Shown here: positions 1 to 8,052 of the stretch, piece after piece | Numbering within the stretch: position 1 is the first letter of the stretch | How the letters are laid out: each line of letters begins with the position of its first letter | Origin: an uncultured Draconibacterium sp. | GTDB taxonomy: Bacteria > Bacteroidota > Bacteroidia > Bacteroidales > Prolixibacteraceae | Length of the DNA stretch: 64,000 nucleotides | Direction of reading: 5' to 3' | Assembly: GCA_947492175.1 (NCBI GenBank) | Contig: CANLMQ010000011.1 | Span: 62,001 to 126,000 of the forward strand | Made by a program: the position numbers and the translations under genes | Notes under the pieces: generated by a model | Told to the model about the DNA's origin: nothing | The model's database searches: none | Seen by the model: only the letters and a program-made list of their open reading frames with translations

Positions 1-1371
1 AAACTTATGCCTTCTATTCTGGCAGATAGCCAGGCCGATTTGCTGTTCTACGGAATGGGCGAAAAATCGATTGTTGATTTTGCCCGGCTTGTAAAACGTG
101 GTATCCCGGTAAAAAACTTAACCACCATTCCGCAAACTGTTTTTATGGTCGATGCTGATGAAAATTATGCCACAAAAAAAAGCTGGGACGAACTGGAACT
201 TGCTTCGCACGATACTTGCATGGTAAACAAAAAAGAGTTTGCACGTAACTTTATGCACATCGAAGAGGAATCGAATAAAATGGAAGCCAAAAAGCTGGTA
301 CAACGTATTGGCGATAAAAAAATAGTGGTTAATCCTCCGTGGCCTACTTTTAAAGAAAAGGAAATCGACAAGGTGTACGATTTGCCTTACACCCGGCTGC
401 CTCACCCGCGCTACAACAATAAAGGAACCATTCCGGCCTACGAAATGATACGGCATTCGATAAACATTCATCGCGGATGTTTTGGTGGTTGTACCTTTTG
501 TACCATTTCGGCACACCAGGGAAAATTTATCGCAAGCCGTTCCGAAAAATCGGTTTTAAGGGAAGTGGAAAAAGTTACTGAAATGCCCGATTTTAAAGGC
601 TACATTTCCGATCTTGGCGGCCCTTCGGCAAACATGTATAAAATGAAAGGCATTCATGAAGAAATTTGCAAAAAGTGCAAACGCCCTTCGTGTATTTTCC
701 CTTCGGTTTGTAAAAACCTAAACATCGACCACAGTGCCATGCGCGACCTTTACCAAAAGGTCCGAAATAATCCGAAAATAAAAAAAGCCTTTATCGGCAG
801 CGGCATTCGGTACGATATGATTTTGGAGAAAACAAACAACGAGGAGGTAAACGAAACCAACCGTCAGTATTTACGCGATGTAATTAAACACCATGTTTCG
901 GGGCGTTTAAAAGTAGCACCCGAACATTCATCCGACGAAGTATTAAAGTTTATGCGCAAACCTTCGTTTAAACTTTTCGAGGAACTTAACCGCGAATTCA
1001 TTAAAATAAATAAAGAGGAAAAACTAAACCAGCAGTTAATTCCTTATTTTATTTCGAGCCACCCCGGCAGTAAATCGGAAGATATGGCAAACCTTGCCAT
1101 TCAAACAAAAAACATGAATTTCAGGCTGGAGCAGGTGCAGGATTTTACACCCACACCAATGACACTGGCTACCGTGGTTTATTATTCGGGGTATCATCCG
1201 TACACCATGGAAGAAATTTACACGGCCCGAAACAAAAATGCGAAAGAGAAACAACGTCAGTTTTTCTTTTGGTATAAAAAAGAATATCGTAATCAAATTA
1301 TCCGCGATTTAAAAGCGAAAGGACGCGACGACCTGGTTGATAAACTATTTAGAAAGAACAAAGACAAATAA
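1..1371 (+). CDS. YgiQ family radical SAM protein, 5' end outside window
   Basis: This is the C-terminal two thirds or so of a YgiQ-type radical SAM protein. The reading frame is already open at base 1, and the first in-window ATG (position 7) lies inside the family's conserved N-terminal region (ILADSQADLLFYGMGEKSI), so the true start lies upstream. The 4Fe-4S binding motif CFGGCTFC (Cys-x3-Cys-x2-Cys, codons at 478, 490 and 499) is present and is followed by a second Cys-rich patch (ICKKCKRPSC, around 665-695). The basic tail ending in KDK is usual for the family. The biochemical role of YgiQ proteins is not settled. The next gene starts two bases after the stop, so the two are probably cotranscribed. 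The family call is firm; the function is unknown. Confidence 0.93.
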   Translation, partial: KLMPSILADSQADLLFYGMGEKSIVDFARLVKRGIPVKNLTTIPQTVFMVDADENYATKKSWDELELASHDTCMVNKKEFARNFMHIEEESNKMEAKKLVQRIGDKKIVVNPPWPTFKEKEIDKVYDLPYTRLPHPRYNNKGTIPAYEMIRHSINIHRGCFGGCTFCTISAHQGKFIASRSEKSVLREVEKVTEMPDFKGYISDLGGPSANMYKMKGIHEEICKKCKRPSCIFPSVCKNLNIDHSAMRDLYQKVRNNPKIKKAFIGSGIRYDMILEKTNNEEVNETNRQYLRDVIKHHVSGRLKVAPEHSSDEVLKFMRKPSFKLFEELNREFIKINKEEKLNQQLIPYFISSHPGSKSEDMANLAIQTKNMNFRLEQVQDFTPTPMTLATVVYYSGYHPYTMEEIYTARNKNAKEKQRQFFFWYKKEYRNQIIRDLKAKGRDDLVDKLFRKNKDK

Positions 1372-1373
1372 TT

Positions 1374-2129
1374 ATGAATGTAAAAAACCTGATTCTGTCA
1401 ACTATCCTGGTTCTGCTATTGACCGGATGTGCCGAAGTAATGAAATTTTCTCAGCAATACCTGGAAGCAGATGCACCACTTACCCAAAATGAAATTATTG
1501 CCGGATTAAAAGAAGCCCTGGTAACCGGAACCAATAATTCGGCCAGCATACTTGGTGCTACCGACGGGTATTACAAAGACGAACTGGTAAAAATACTGCT
1601 TCCGCCCGAAGCCGATATTATTGTCGAAAATGCAGGAAAAATTCCCGGCGGACAAAAATTAATCGACGACGTTTTACTCCATATCAACCGGGCAGCCGAA
1701 AATGCAGTTTCGGAGGCCAAGCCTATTTTTGTAAACAGTATTACCAGCATGACCATTACCGATGGTATCGGGATTTTAAAGGGCGAAGACAATGCCGCCA
1801 CCGAGTACCTGCACAGAACTACCTACGACCAGCTTTTTCAGTTGTACCGCCCCAAAATTAAGGCTTCGGTTGAAAAAGATATTGCTGCAGGCATTTCAAC
1901 AAAAGAAAGCTGGGACAGCCTGATTGGAAAATGGAATAAACTTTCGAAAAGTGCCATCGGACAAATGGCCGGATTTAAACCGGTTGACACTCAACTGGAA
2001 GATTACCTAACCGCAAAAGCGCTCGACGGTTTATTCCTGAAAATTGCTGAGGAAGAAAAACAAATACGGAAAGATCCGGCAGCGCGGGTAACCGGATTGC
2101 TAAAAAAGGTGTTTGGCTCGTTAGAATAG
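1374..2129 (+). CDS. DUF4197 family lipoprotein
   Basis: A 251-residue exported lipoprotein: residues 1-19 form a short hydrophobic signal ending in the lipobox LLTGC. The mature part has the DUF4197 pattern: an N-terminal helix with LTQNEIIAGLKEAL, then GATDGYYKDELVKILLPPEA, the conserved segment SITSMTITDGIGILKGEDNAATEYLH, and a helical C-terminus with GLFLKIAEEEKQIRKDP. Family members are widespread in Bacteroidota and Proteobacteria and have no established function. The gene starts two bases after the YgiQ-type gene, which suggests cotranscription. Downstream lies a 515-bp repeat-rich stretch without a gene. Confidence 0.85.
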   Translation: MNVKNLILSTILVLLLTGCAEVMKFSQQYLEADAPLTQNEIIAGLKEALVTGTNNSASILGATDGYYKDELVKILLPPEADIIVENAGKIPGGQKLIDDVLLHINRAAENAVSEAKPIFVNSITSMTITDGIGILKGEDNAATEYLHRTTYDQLFQLYRPKIKASVEKDIAAGISTKESWDSLIGKWNKLSKSAIGQMAGFKPVDTQLEDYLTAKALDGLFLKIAEEEKQIRKDPAARVTGLLKKVFGSLE

Positions 2130-2186
2130 AACCAGGGGCAACTTACACCCGCTTGGTACCAACAAATTTTTGTTACGGGTATGCTC

Positions 2187-2478
2187 ATGCAGAGTTGCAG
2201 CGAACAATTTGATGCTCCCTATGGCCTGATGCAAACTTGCGGAGGCCAATCTTTTTCATCAAATTCCTTGTCGCAAACTTGCAGGAGCATTTCCGTTCAG
2301 TCAGATTGGCTCTTGCAAACTTGCAGGGGCGTTTCTTTTCTGTCAGGTTGGCTCTTGCAGATTTGCAGGGGCGTTTCCATCGCGTCAGGTTGGCTCCTGC
2401 AAACCTGCAGCTAACAATCTTTTGTGTCGGGTAGCCAGCCGCAAATTTGCGAGAGGCTATATTTCAGGCAATTAGGCG
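2187..2478. repeat. 42-bp tandem repeat, about seven units, near-palindromic cores
   Basis: Units begin at 2187, 2229, 2271, 2313, 2355, 2397 and 2439, exactly 42 bp apart. Each starts with a 10-bp near-palindrome of type GCAAACTTGC; the last is the perfect palindrome CGCAAATTTGCG (2440-2451). Units 3-5 are most alike (about 80-90 percent by eye); the outer units are degenerate. The spacing is kept even where the rest of the unit has drifted. Because 42 is divisible by three, the array leaves an accidental open frame of 14-residue repeats, which I do not call a gene. There are no unique spacers, so this is not a CRISPR array. Confidence 0.85.
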
Positions 2479-2535
2479 ATCCACACTAAACAATTCAAGG
2501 TATTAAAGACACTTGAAGGTTTTTTAAGTTTAAAA

Positions 2536-2580
2536 AAGGATGCCATCTTTATTTTCCCGTTAGGAAAAGATGGCATCCTT
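2536..2580. terminator. Strong 15-bp hairpin, probable bidirectional terminator
   Basis: AAGGATGCCATCTTT (2536-2550) and its exact reverse complement (2566-2580) enclose a 15-base loop. A-rich and T-rich flanks lie on both sides. It sits between the plus-strand DUF4197 gene and the minus-strand gene ending at 2645, as expected for a terminator serving both. It could instead be part of the surrounding repeat island. Confidence 0.6.
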
Positions 2581-2600
2581 AAAATTCTTGCCTTAAAATT

Positions 2601-2633
2601 ACCTTTTCCAAAGTTCTAAACTTTGGAAAAGTT
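2601..2633. repeat. Palindromic element, copy 1 (copy 2 at 3563-3595)
   Basis: The 13-base arms CTTTTCCAAAGTT (2603-2615) and AACTTTGGAAAAG (2619-2631) flank a 3-base loop. The same arms recur at 3563-3595, so the gene between them (2645-3322) is bracketed by two copies. It may act as a terminator, but the duplication suggests a small dispersed palindromic (REP-like) element. Confidence 0.75.
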
Positions 2634-2644
2634 TTACACCTGCA

Positions 2645-3322
2645 CTACGTTGTGCGGTCGATTAGTTCCTTAATTTTTGGAAGAATGGCTCCAAGTGCTT
2701 CATCGCCGGTCATACGATAATAGCCCGGAAGTATCTCCAGCAGATCTTTTATGGTTTGTTCCAGCCTGCCCCGAACGGCGGTCATCGAACTTATTTGTTC
2801 CAAAGCGGTTTGGTGGTCGAGTTGCTCTTGGCGCAAAACATCAAATTCGGTTTGCGAAGTGTTAAACATTTCAACATAATCGTTTATTCCGAGCAGTGCC
2901 ACCCTGGCTGCTTGTTTTCCGCTTAGCTCTTTTAACAGGGTTTTCTGAAGTGCCGACTGCTGGTCGTAACTTTCGCGATGAAGGGTCCAGCCTACTTTGG
3001 CTATTACTTTTTCCAGTTCGCGGGCAGCTTCCTGTTTTTCGGCATCGGGGTGTAGCAGGTAGGCCTGTATGAGGTATTTTACTCCGCGAAACAGGTTGTC
3101 GCGTTTCAGATCGGCTGCCGACAAGGCTTCGGTTTGTTGTTGTGCCACCTGTTTACCAATGGCATCAACAGCAGTTTCAACACACAGGTTAAGGGCTTGT
3201 TTAAACGGATTGTAAATTACAGAAATGCTGCTGCCCTGCGGTTCAAGCAAAACATCGAGGCTTTGGCCAAACGACAATAATTGGGCATTGGTAAGCCCCG
3301 AAAGATTACATGTTAAAATCAT
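2645..3322 (-). CDS. DUF6261-like protein of unknown function
   Basis: A 225-residue protein with no signal peptide or membrane segment. It starts MILTCNLSGLTNAQLLSFGQ and is otherwise rich in Gln, Glu, Ala and Leu, predicted almost all helical (for example VAQQQTEALSAADLKRDNLFRGVKYLIQAY). The length and the N-terminal pattern recall DUF6261 proteins of Bacteroidota, often found as scattered single genes; I rank this as likely rather than certain. It stands alone on the minus strand in a repeat-rich stretch, bracketed by two copies of one palindromic element and with a MITE-like element upstream, so it may have been moved here. Function is unknown. Confidence 0.7.
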   Translation of the reverse strand: MILTCNLSGLTNAQLLSFGQSLDVLLEPQGSSISVIYNPFKQALNLCVETAVDAIGKQVAQQQTEALSAADLKRDNLFRGVKYLIQAYLLHPDAEKQEAARELEKVIAKVGWTLHRESYDQQSALQKTLLKELSGKQAARVALLGINDYVEMFNTSQTEFDVLRQEQLDHQTALEQISSMTAVRGRLEQTIKDLLEILPGYYRMTGDEALGAILPKIKELIDRTT

Positions 3323-3337
3323 AATTTATTGGTTTTA

Positions 3338-3499
3338 ATACCAATATTATCCCAAACTGAGCCTTATAATTCCATTTCTTTGGATTTATGCTGCGTTATA
3401 AAAATTCAACAGAACTTAGGCTATGCTTCATTTTTACGCCTTGCCTAAATCCAAATACTCTGAAATTATTTAAGTCTCCCATTGAAATAAAATTGGTAT
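3338..3499. mobile_element. Candidate MITE with ATACCAAT inverted ends
   Basis: The ends are inverted: left ATACCAATATTATCCCAA (3338-3355) against the reverse complement of the right end, ATACCAATTTTATTTCAA (3482-3499), 13 of 18 matching. The 162-bp interior carries no reading frame. It lies directly upstream of the DUF6261-like gene, inside the repeat island. The sequence type, including a stretch like GCCTTGCCTAAATCCAAATA inside it, looks like a dispersed Bacteroidota element, which is recollection and not tested here. No clear target-site duplication is seen. Confidence 0.45.
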
Positions 3500-3562
3500 A
3501 AGTGAGTATTTGCGGGCGTGCTTTGGGGCAGCCCGGTTAATGTTGCTTGTGTTTTATGTAAA

Positions 3563-3595
3563 ACCTTTTCCAAAGTTTCGAACTTTGGAAAAGGT
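3563..3595. repeat. Palindromic element, copy 2 (copy 1 at 2601-2633)
   Basis: ACCTTTTCCAAAGTT (3563-3577), loop TCG, and the exact reverse complement (3581-3595). It is nearly identical to the element at 2601-2633. It lies 12 bp past the stop of the minus-strand T9SS gene (3607), where it could also serve as that operon's terminator. Confidence 0.75.
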
Positions 3596-3606
3596 AAGTC
3601 TCAAAA

Positions 3607-4986
3607 CTATTTCTTCACTACCAGTTTACCGGTAATTATATCGTCTTTGTATTTTACACGAACCATATAAATCCCTTCTTTCCAGCTTTGGGTGTTAATG
3701 CTTGTGCTTTTGCCTTTTAGTTTCTGTTTTTTTAGTTTCAGGCTTTGCATGTTGTTGTATACTTCCAGGTCCCATTCGGCGTTTTCGTCGAAAGTAGTTT
3801 CGGTGGAGGCCGATTTTAGGGTGGGTTCTTCGGGCGAACCTTCTTCTATCGATAGGGTGGTTTCGCCACTTGTTGGGTTGGGCGAAATGGCGAGATAATA
3901 GCCGCCATAACAATCGATGGCGTAAAACTGCTTACTTTTACCATATTGTATGGGCTTTGCTCCACAGGTATTATAAGCTGTTACCCTTATTACCTGAGAG
4001 GACGGAGAATACGGGCTTAACACGAATTCTGGAATACTGTTTTCGATACCATTAACAGGAATGTCGTATCCGGTACAATAAGAATCCCAATCTCCAAAAT
4101 CCCAGATAAACTTGGTAATACCTTGCTCACTGGCATCCGGATGACCTGCTGCAATAGACTGCGGCATATTTACACACAGTTCGTTATAGGGGAAATTCCC
4201 AAACCTCACTATCATATCTATATCGTTGTTGGTGGGTTGGTCTACCCAAATGTTTTTTGTTGCGGTTGATATTGTTGTTCCTGAATATGGACTCGATATT
4301 TGACACTGAACCCATCCAGAACCTTCCTGTGTCTTCGAAGCAGATTCAGAATATGTGGTTCCATTAATTGATACTTTATCTCCGCTCCAACTGTAAGTAG
4401 CATCTGAGATATTAACTGTGGAATATGTTTTTGAAGTACAAACTATATTATCCCCGCTTAAAGGAACTGAATAATAAGCAAATACAGCGCCATCACTGAA
4501 AGGACAATCTGTTAAAGCATGCTCATACAAACCCCACCACCCCCATTTCGATTTAACCAAATTGGAGGAGCTTAGTGAAATAGCTGAATGATCTGCAGGG
4601 CCATAAAAGATCTTTGTATAATCACCAATGACACTAGTACTAGAATAGGCATCATTTGTCCAATATTTGGATAAATTTGTACCTGTATTGTTTAACCAAG
4701 TATTTTTGTCATCTCCCCCGTCACTTATATGCCATGCATAAGCGTGACAGTTATAATGTGAGGTTGCCGGAGCCTTTTTGACAGCTCTTGAATCATTAAC
4801 CTCTATCCAGTTTGCTGCATCTGCTTCCCAAGCAGCAATTAATTCTGGACTATCCCAGTTCTCAATAACCTGAACTGTTTGGTTACATGGAGTTTTAATA
4901 GTTCCTTGTCCATAAATACTGAAACTTATTGTAATTAAAGAAACTAAAAAAAGTATATTCCTATAATATTTATTATTAGTTGTCAT
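3607..4986 (-). CDS. T9SS-exported protein with possible papain-like cysteine hydrolase domain
   Basis: A 459-residue secreted protein. Residues 1-27 form a signal peptide ending IYGQ. Residues about 75-160 hold HYNCHAYAWH followed by IFYGPADHSAISL, a Cys plus later Asp-His arrangement typical of NlpC/P60- or papain-like amidases and of Bacteroidota DUF7689-type domains; the assignment is inference. Two Ig/PKD-like stretches follow (about 180-345, including FIWDFGDWD). The C-terminus, from ISPNPTSGE to GIYMVRVKYKDDIITGKLVVKK, is a type A T9SS sorting domain, so the protein should cross the outer membrane and be surface-attached or released. It is last in a three-gene operon; its ATG overlaps the stop of the preceding gene by 11 bases, indicating translational coupling. 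Confidence 0.85.
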   Translation of the reverse strand: MTTNNKYYRNILFLVSLITISFSIYGQGTIKTPCNQTVQVIENWDSPELIAAWEADAANWIEVNDSRAVKKAPATSHYNCHAYAWHISDGGDDKNTWLNNTGTNLSKYWTNDAYSSTSVIGDYTKIFYGPADHSAISLSSSNLVKSKWGWWGLYEHALTDCPFSDGAVFAYYSVPLSGDNIVCTSKTYSTVNISDATYSWSGDKVSINGTTYSESASKTQEGSGWVQCQISSPYSGTTISTATKNIWVDQPTNNDIDMIVRFGNFPYNELCVNMPQSIAAGHPDASEQGITKFIWDFGDWDSYCTGYDIPVNGIENSIPEFVLSPYSPSSQVIRVTAYNTCGAKPIQYGKSKQFYAIDCYGGYYLAISPNPTSGETTLSIEEGSPEEPTLKSASTETTFDENAEWDLEVYNNMQSLKLKKQKLKGKSTSINTQSWKEGIYMVRVKYKDDIITGKLVVKK

Positions 4987-5725
4987 TTGTTTTGTTTTTT
5001 AATATTTCTAAATATTCTTCAGATAAAGTCATTATTTTTTTTATTGTATCCTCATATATCCTAGTAATGTATATGACAGATTCTCTCATTTTAGAACTGT
5101 TCTCATACTCCTCCAGTAATGGTTGATATTTGTCATTATACATAATCCTTGAAAGGATTGCAGCAGAACTTGCCTTTCCAATTGTACCATAGCGTTTTTG
5201 GTGTTTTTCTTTCAAGTTTTGATTTTCCAAAACCAATTGAAAGAGTGCTAATTTCTGTTGCTCCGTTAAATCCAACAGAATTTCATCTTGGGCAAGTATT
5301 AATTCGTGCCTGATAATGTTATCAATATATCTTCCATTCTCTAAAGTGGTATAGCTTGTCCATTCCCTTTCAATGTCTAACAACAAGTATAAATCAATAA
5401 GAGCGTGACTTTTATCTTCTCGCATCCACAGTTCGTTAAAACCGTTGCATAACCTCTCAATATAATCGAATCCGGCTTGCAAGGAATTTCGTGTCCAAAT
5501 CAATCTCATCTCTGGGTAAGTAAGACAAGATTTAATTAAACCCTCTGTTGAAATGCATTGTAAAACATGTTCCGGGATTTTATAAATTTCGATTGCTTCT
5601 TCAAACGATTTTCCTTTCGCTTCCGGATATATGTAAACATCGTTTTCTAGCTTATCGCAAGGATTTTTAGAACAGCTAAATACAACTAATAAAAGAAACA
5701 TAAATAATGCCTTTGATTTATTCAT
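4976..5725 (-). CDS. Lipoprotein, paralogue of the upstream gene product
   Basis: Exported lipoprotein of unknown function. I chose the ATG at 5725, which gives MNKSKALFMFLLLVVFSC with a lipobox at once; another ATG at 5743 adds six residues. The helical mature part shares a long block with its upstream neighbour: IPxxxLxxISTExLxxSCLxYPExRLI, then TRNSLQxGxDYI and NGFxEL. The shared block and adjacency indicate tandem duplication. The start overlaps the stop of the upstream gene by 8 bases and the stop overlaps the T9SS gene by 11 bases, so all three are coupled. I do not recognise a characterised family. A periplasmic partner, chaperone or immunity role for the T9SS product is speculation from context. 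Confidence 0.75.
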   Translation of the reverse strand: MNKSKALFMFLLLVVFSCSKNPCDKLENDVYIYPEAKGKSFEEAIEIYKIPEHVLQCISTEGLIKSCLTYPEMRLIWTRNSLQAGFDYIERLCNGFNELWMREDKSHALIDLYLLLDIEREWTSYTTLENGRYIDNIIRHELILAQDEILLDLTEQQKLALFQLVLENQNLKEKHQKRYGTIGKASSAAILSRIMYNDKYQPLLEEYENSSKMRESVIYITRIYEDTIKKIMTLSEEYLEILKNKTNDN

Positions 5726-6469
5726 GAGAGCTTTTTTTATCATCTTCTCTTATAATTTCATCAAGTATAGTCGGTTCAATAAGAATAGTTTTATTGACAA
5801 AGAGATTAAACTTATCTTCGCCAAACTTGGAGATGGTTTCTGATAGGTTTGCCTGTTGGCTTCGAGCTATAATTAACGCAGTTGATTGTAACCCAAGTAT
5901 GCTATACGAGGCTAATTCATTTTTCTTTTGCTTATATTTTTTTCTGCATTGATTAAGAAGTTCTTGACTTTCACTAGTATTAAAACTTTTCAAGATATTA
6001 TATTGTGCAATTAAAATTTCAATATACGTGATTTTAAGTATTTGCCTTCCTCTTTCCAGTGTTGAATATTTATTATTAATATTTTCCGGATTGTAACTAC
6101 TATAAATTCTTAGAAGCTCATGCCCAGCATCTTGTCTTGATTCTAACTCCCTGAATCCATTAAATATTGTGCGTATATAATCATATCCTTGTTGCAAACT
6201 ATTTCTTGTAAATATTAAACGAAGTTCCGGGTATTTCAAGCAGGATTCCACAAGTTTTTCTGTACTAATATCTTCAAGAATATCCCCAGGGATATTGTAA
6301 GAACTAAGTTTATCCTGGTAAGTCTCTAAATTCTTCCACTCCTCACTTCCAGGCTTAACCGGGTAATCCCAGGAAACTTCTCCTGAGCGAACGTAATTAT
6401 TGGTACGGTAATTAAAAGTAGTAATATAATTCTTCTCATAATTTTTTGGTTTAAAATTCTTGGTTTCAT
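5718..6469 (-). CDS. Secreted paralogue with apparent frameshift after the signal peptide
   Basis: The mature part (ISTEKLVESCLKYPELRLIF, TRNSLQQGYDYI, FNGFRELESRQDAG) is a clear paralogue of the next gene's product, but its frame has no ATG upstream, only a TTG at 6500 followed by a polar, Asn/Lys/Tyr-rich stretch. In the neighbouring frame an ATG at 6469 (and another at 6439) begins a textbook signal peptide, MRRIILLLLITVPIITFAQ, and that frame stops at 6326-6328. A single one-base loss, or a -1 ribosomal shift, between 6329 and about 6400 would join them into a normal secreted protein of about 250 residues. It is the first gene of the three-gene overlapping operon. It may be a pseudogene, a sequencing error or a regulated frameshift. 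Confidence 0.65.
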
Positions 6470-6686
6470 TTTTTTGTTTTGAGTAATTAGTAGTTAGCAA
6501 AAAGTACTGAGTACTTTATATTCCGGCTAAAAGGAAGTAACCGGTGTGAGCGCTTAGAATGGGGAACATGATAACGGGTTATCATCGGTTTTTCGGGGAG
6601 TTGTAGCCTGGCTACTGCCCGAGGGTCATTGGTTTTTGTTTACGGTGGGTTGTACATGGTTTTATTTTATGGTTTATGTATTAAGA

Positions 6687-6712
6687 GATGTATAAATATA
6701 GCAAATGGTTGC
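6687..6712 (-). promoter_or_regulatory. Candidate ECF-type promoter for the T9SS/paralogue operon
   Basis: On the minus strand, ACGCAACC (its GCAACC part is the complement of 6707-6712) is followed after exactly 16 bases by CATC (6687-6690). The same -35 block and N16 spacing occur twice between the ECF sigma gene and the serpin (29859-29989). It would start transcription near 6680, giving a leader of about 210 bases to the ATG at 6469. That the sigma factor at 29193-29750 recognises it is inference. Confidence 0.5.
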
Positions 6713-6820
6713 GTACCAGGCAATTTGTCGGCACATGATTTTTATCATAAGTTTATTTGGAGGTGATTGGTGGATTATTGGATTCTGGATGTTTGGATTG
6801 ATAAATACTCGAAGTTCTTT

Positions 6821-6855
6821 GAACTCTGAACTCTGAACTCTGAACTTTGAACCTC
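6821..6855. repeat. Heptanucleotide tandem repeat (GAACTCT)
   Basis: Five consecutive 7-mers: three perfect GAACTCT units at 6821, 6828 and 6835, then GAACTTT and GAACCTC. It lies in the gap downstream of the radical SAM gene (stop at 6887). Three other intergenic period-7 arrays occur between the ABC transporter genes at 21.3-22.7 kb with different unit sequences. Confidence 0.8.
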
Positions 6856-6886
6856 CATTTTTAAGCGAGTAGCAAGAGTCCAGCAG

Positions 6887-7828
6887 CTAGTAGATCCTCC
6901 CCTGCCAGGTTTCCCGCTCTTTTAAACGCTTTTCTACTTTAGCCACAAACTCAAAGTTTTTTAATCCCCACTTCGGGGCAACCAACATTTCAACGGGAGC
7001 CTGGCTAATAAAACGCTCTACAATAATCTCAGGATTCAGCAACTCCAGGTAATCAACCACCAATTCAATGTATTCTTCGGCAGTATATAAATTAAACAGC
7101 TCAGGATGCTCTTTATACTGCTTTTCCAATACTGTTTTTTTATGAATCTGAAGTTGGTGCAGTTTTAGGTTTTTAACCGGTAATTTTGAAATTACCCCAG
7201 CCTGCTCCAACAACTCGTGGCGACTTTCACCCGGCAGCCCCAGTATCATATGAGCACAATTTTTAATGCCCCGTTTGGCCGTTTCTTCCAATGCCCAAAC
7301 CGATTCGGCAAAAGAATGTCCGCGATTAATACTTTTCAGGGTACGGTCGAGATGCGACTCCAAACCAAACTCAACCATTACATAAACCTTTTTACCAAGT
7401 TCCGCCAGGTAATCTAACAATTCGCTATTCACAGCATCGGGACGGGTGGAAATAACCAGTCCAACAACTTTCGGATGCTGCAGAGCTTCCTCGTATAATC
7501 TTTTCAAGTCAGCAAGCGGAGCATATGTATTTGTATACGCCTGAAAATAGGCTAAAAACTTCATCGACTTGTATTTCTTCGAAAAAAAGCCAATACCTTG
7601 TTCCACCTGGTTTGTTACACTGTTTGCAAGGTTACAATACGTTGGTTTAAATGTAAGATTATTACAATATGTGCAGCCGCCAATACCTTTTGTTCCATCG
7701 CGGTTCGGACAGGTGAAACCCGCATCAACCGAGACTTTTTGTACCCGCTCCGAAAACAGATTCCTGAAATATGTTGGAAAATCGTTGTATCGTCGATCGT
7801 GTCCCCAGCTGTAAATTGTTTGCCCCAT
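6887..7828 (-). CDS. TIGR01212 (YhcC-like) radical SAM protein
   Basis: A 313-residue cytosolic radical SAM enzyme of the TIGR01212/YhcC type. The N-terminus WGHDRRYNDF and the cluster motif (Cys40-PNRDGTKGIGG-Cys52-TYC55) are diagnostic: the first Cys spacing is wider than in classic CxxxCxxC enzymes. GLVISTRPDAV, VEFGLESHLDRTL and CAHMILGLPGE are the expected SAM-barrel motifs. The length fits the family; the reaction is not established. It is a single gene with its own promoter-like sequence upstream (7860-7889) and diverges from the DUF4301 gene. Confidence 0.92.
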   Translation of the reverse strand: MGQTIYSWGHDRRYNDFPTYFRNLFSERVQKVSVDAGFTCPNRDGTKGIGGCTYCNNLTFKPTYCNLANSVTNQVEQGIGFFSKKYKSMKFLAYFQAYTNTYAPLADLKRLYEEALQHPKVVGLVISTRPDAVNSELLDYLAELGKKVYVMVEFGLESHLDRTLKSINRGHSFAESVWALEETAKRGIKNCAHMILGLPGESRHELLEQAGVISKLPVKNLKLHQLQIHKKTVLEKQYKEHPELFNLYTAEEYIELVVDYLELLNPEIIVERFISQAPVEMLVAPKWGLKNFEFVAKVEKRLKERETWQGRIY

Positions 7829-7859
7829 TCAATTCTGTTCTTAAGTGCTCAAAAGTAAA

Positions 7860-7889
7860 CAAAATTAAAGATTTGCATATTCTACCAAA
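7860..7889 (-). promoter_or_regulatory. Bacteroidota-type promoter for the radical SAM gene
   Basis: Read on the minus strand, TTTG (7886-7889), 18 bases, then TAATTTTG (7860-7867) fit the Bacteroidota housekeeping consensus TTTG-N19..21-TAnnTTTG apart from one base of spacing. The predicted start is near 7853, about 25 bases before the ATG at 7828. Confidence 0.55.
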
Positions 7890-8052
7890 CTTTAACCTCA
7901 GCCCATAACCTTAATCAGATTGATACATAACAAATTAATCTGTCATAGATAAAACTTATCAACAAATCTTGAAAACTTTAATCTTTTCTTCTTCGAAATG
8001 CGTTTTAATTCAGAAAGCAAATCACTATTTTTATTACATAAAACCGCAGCTT

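Noticed and set aside
2181..2414. Open frame of 14-residue repeats (LQTCRGVS type)
   Set aside because: It is produced by the 42-bp tandem repeat, the other frame is open as well, there is no start context or homology, and the outer repeat units continue past the stop.
2187..2478. Possible CRISPR array
   Set aside because: Units are contiguous and similar along their length, with no unique spacers and no cas genes.
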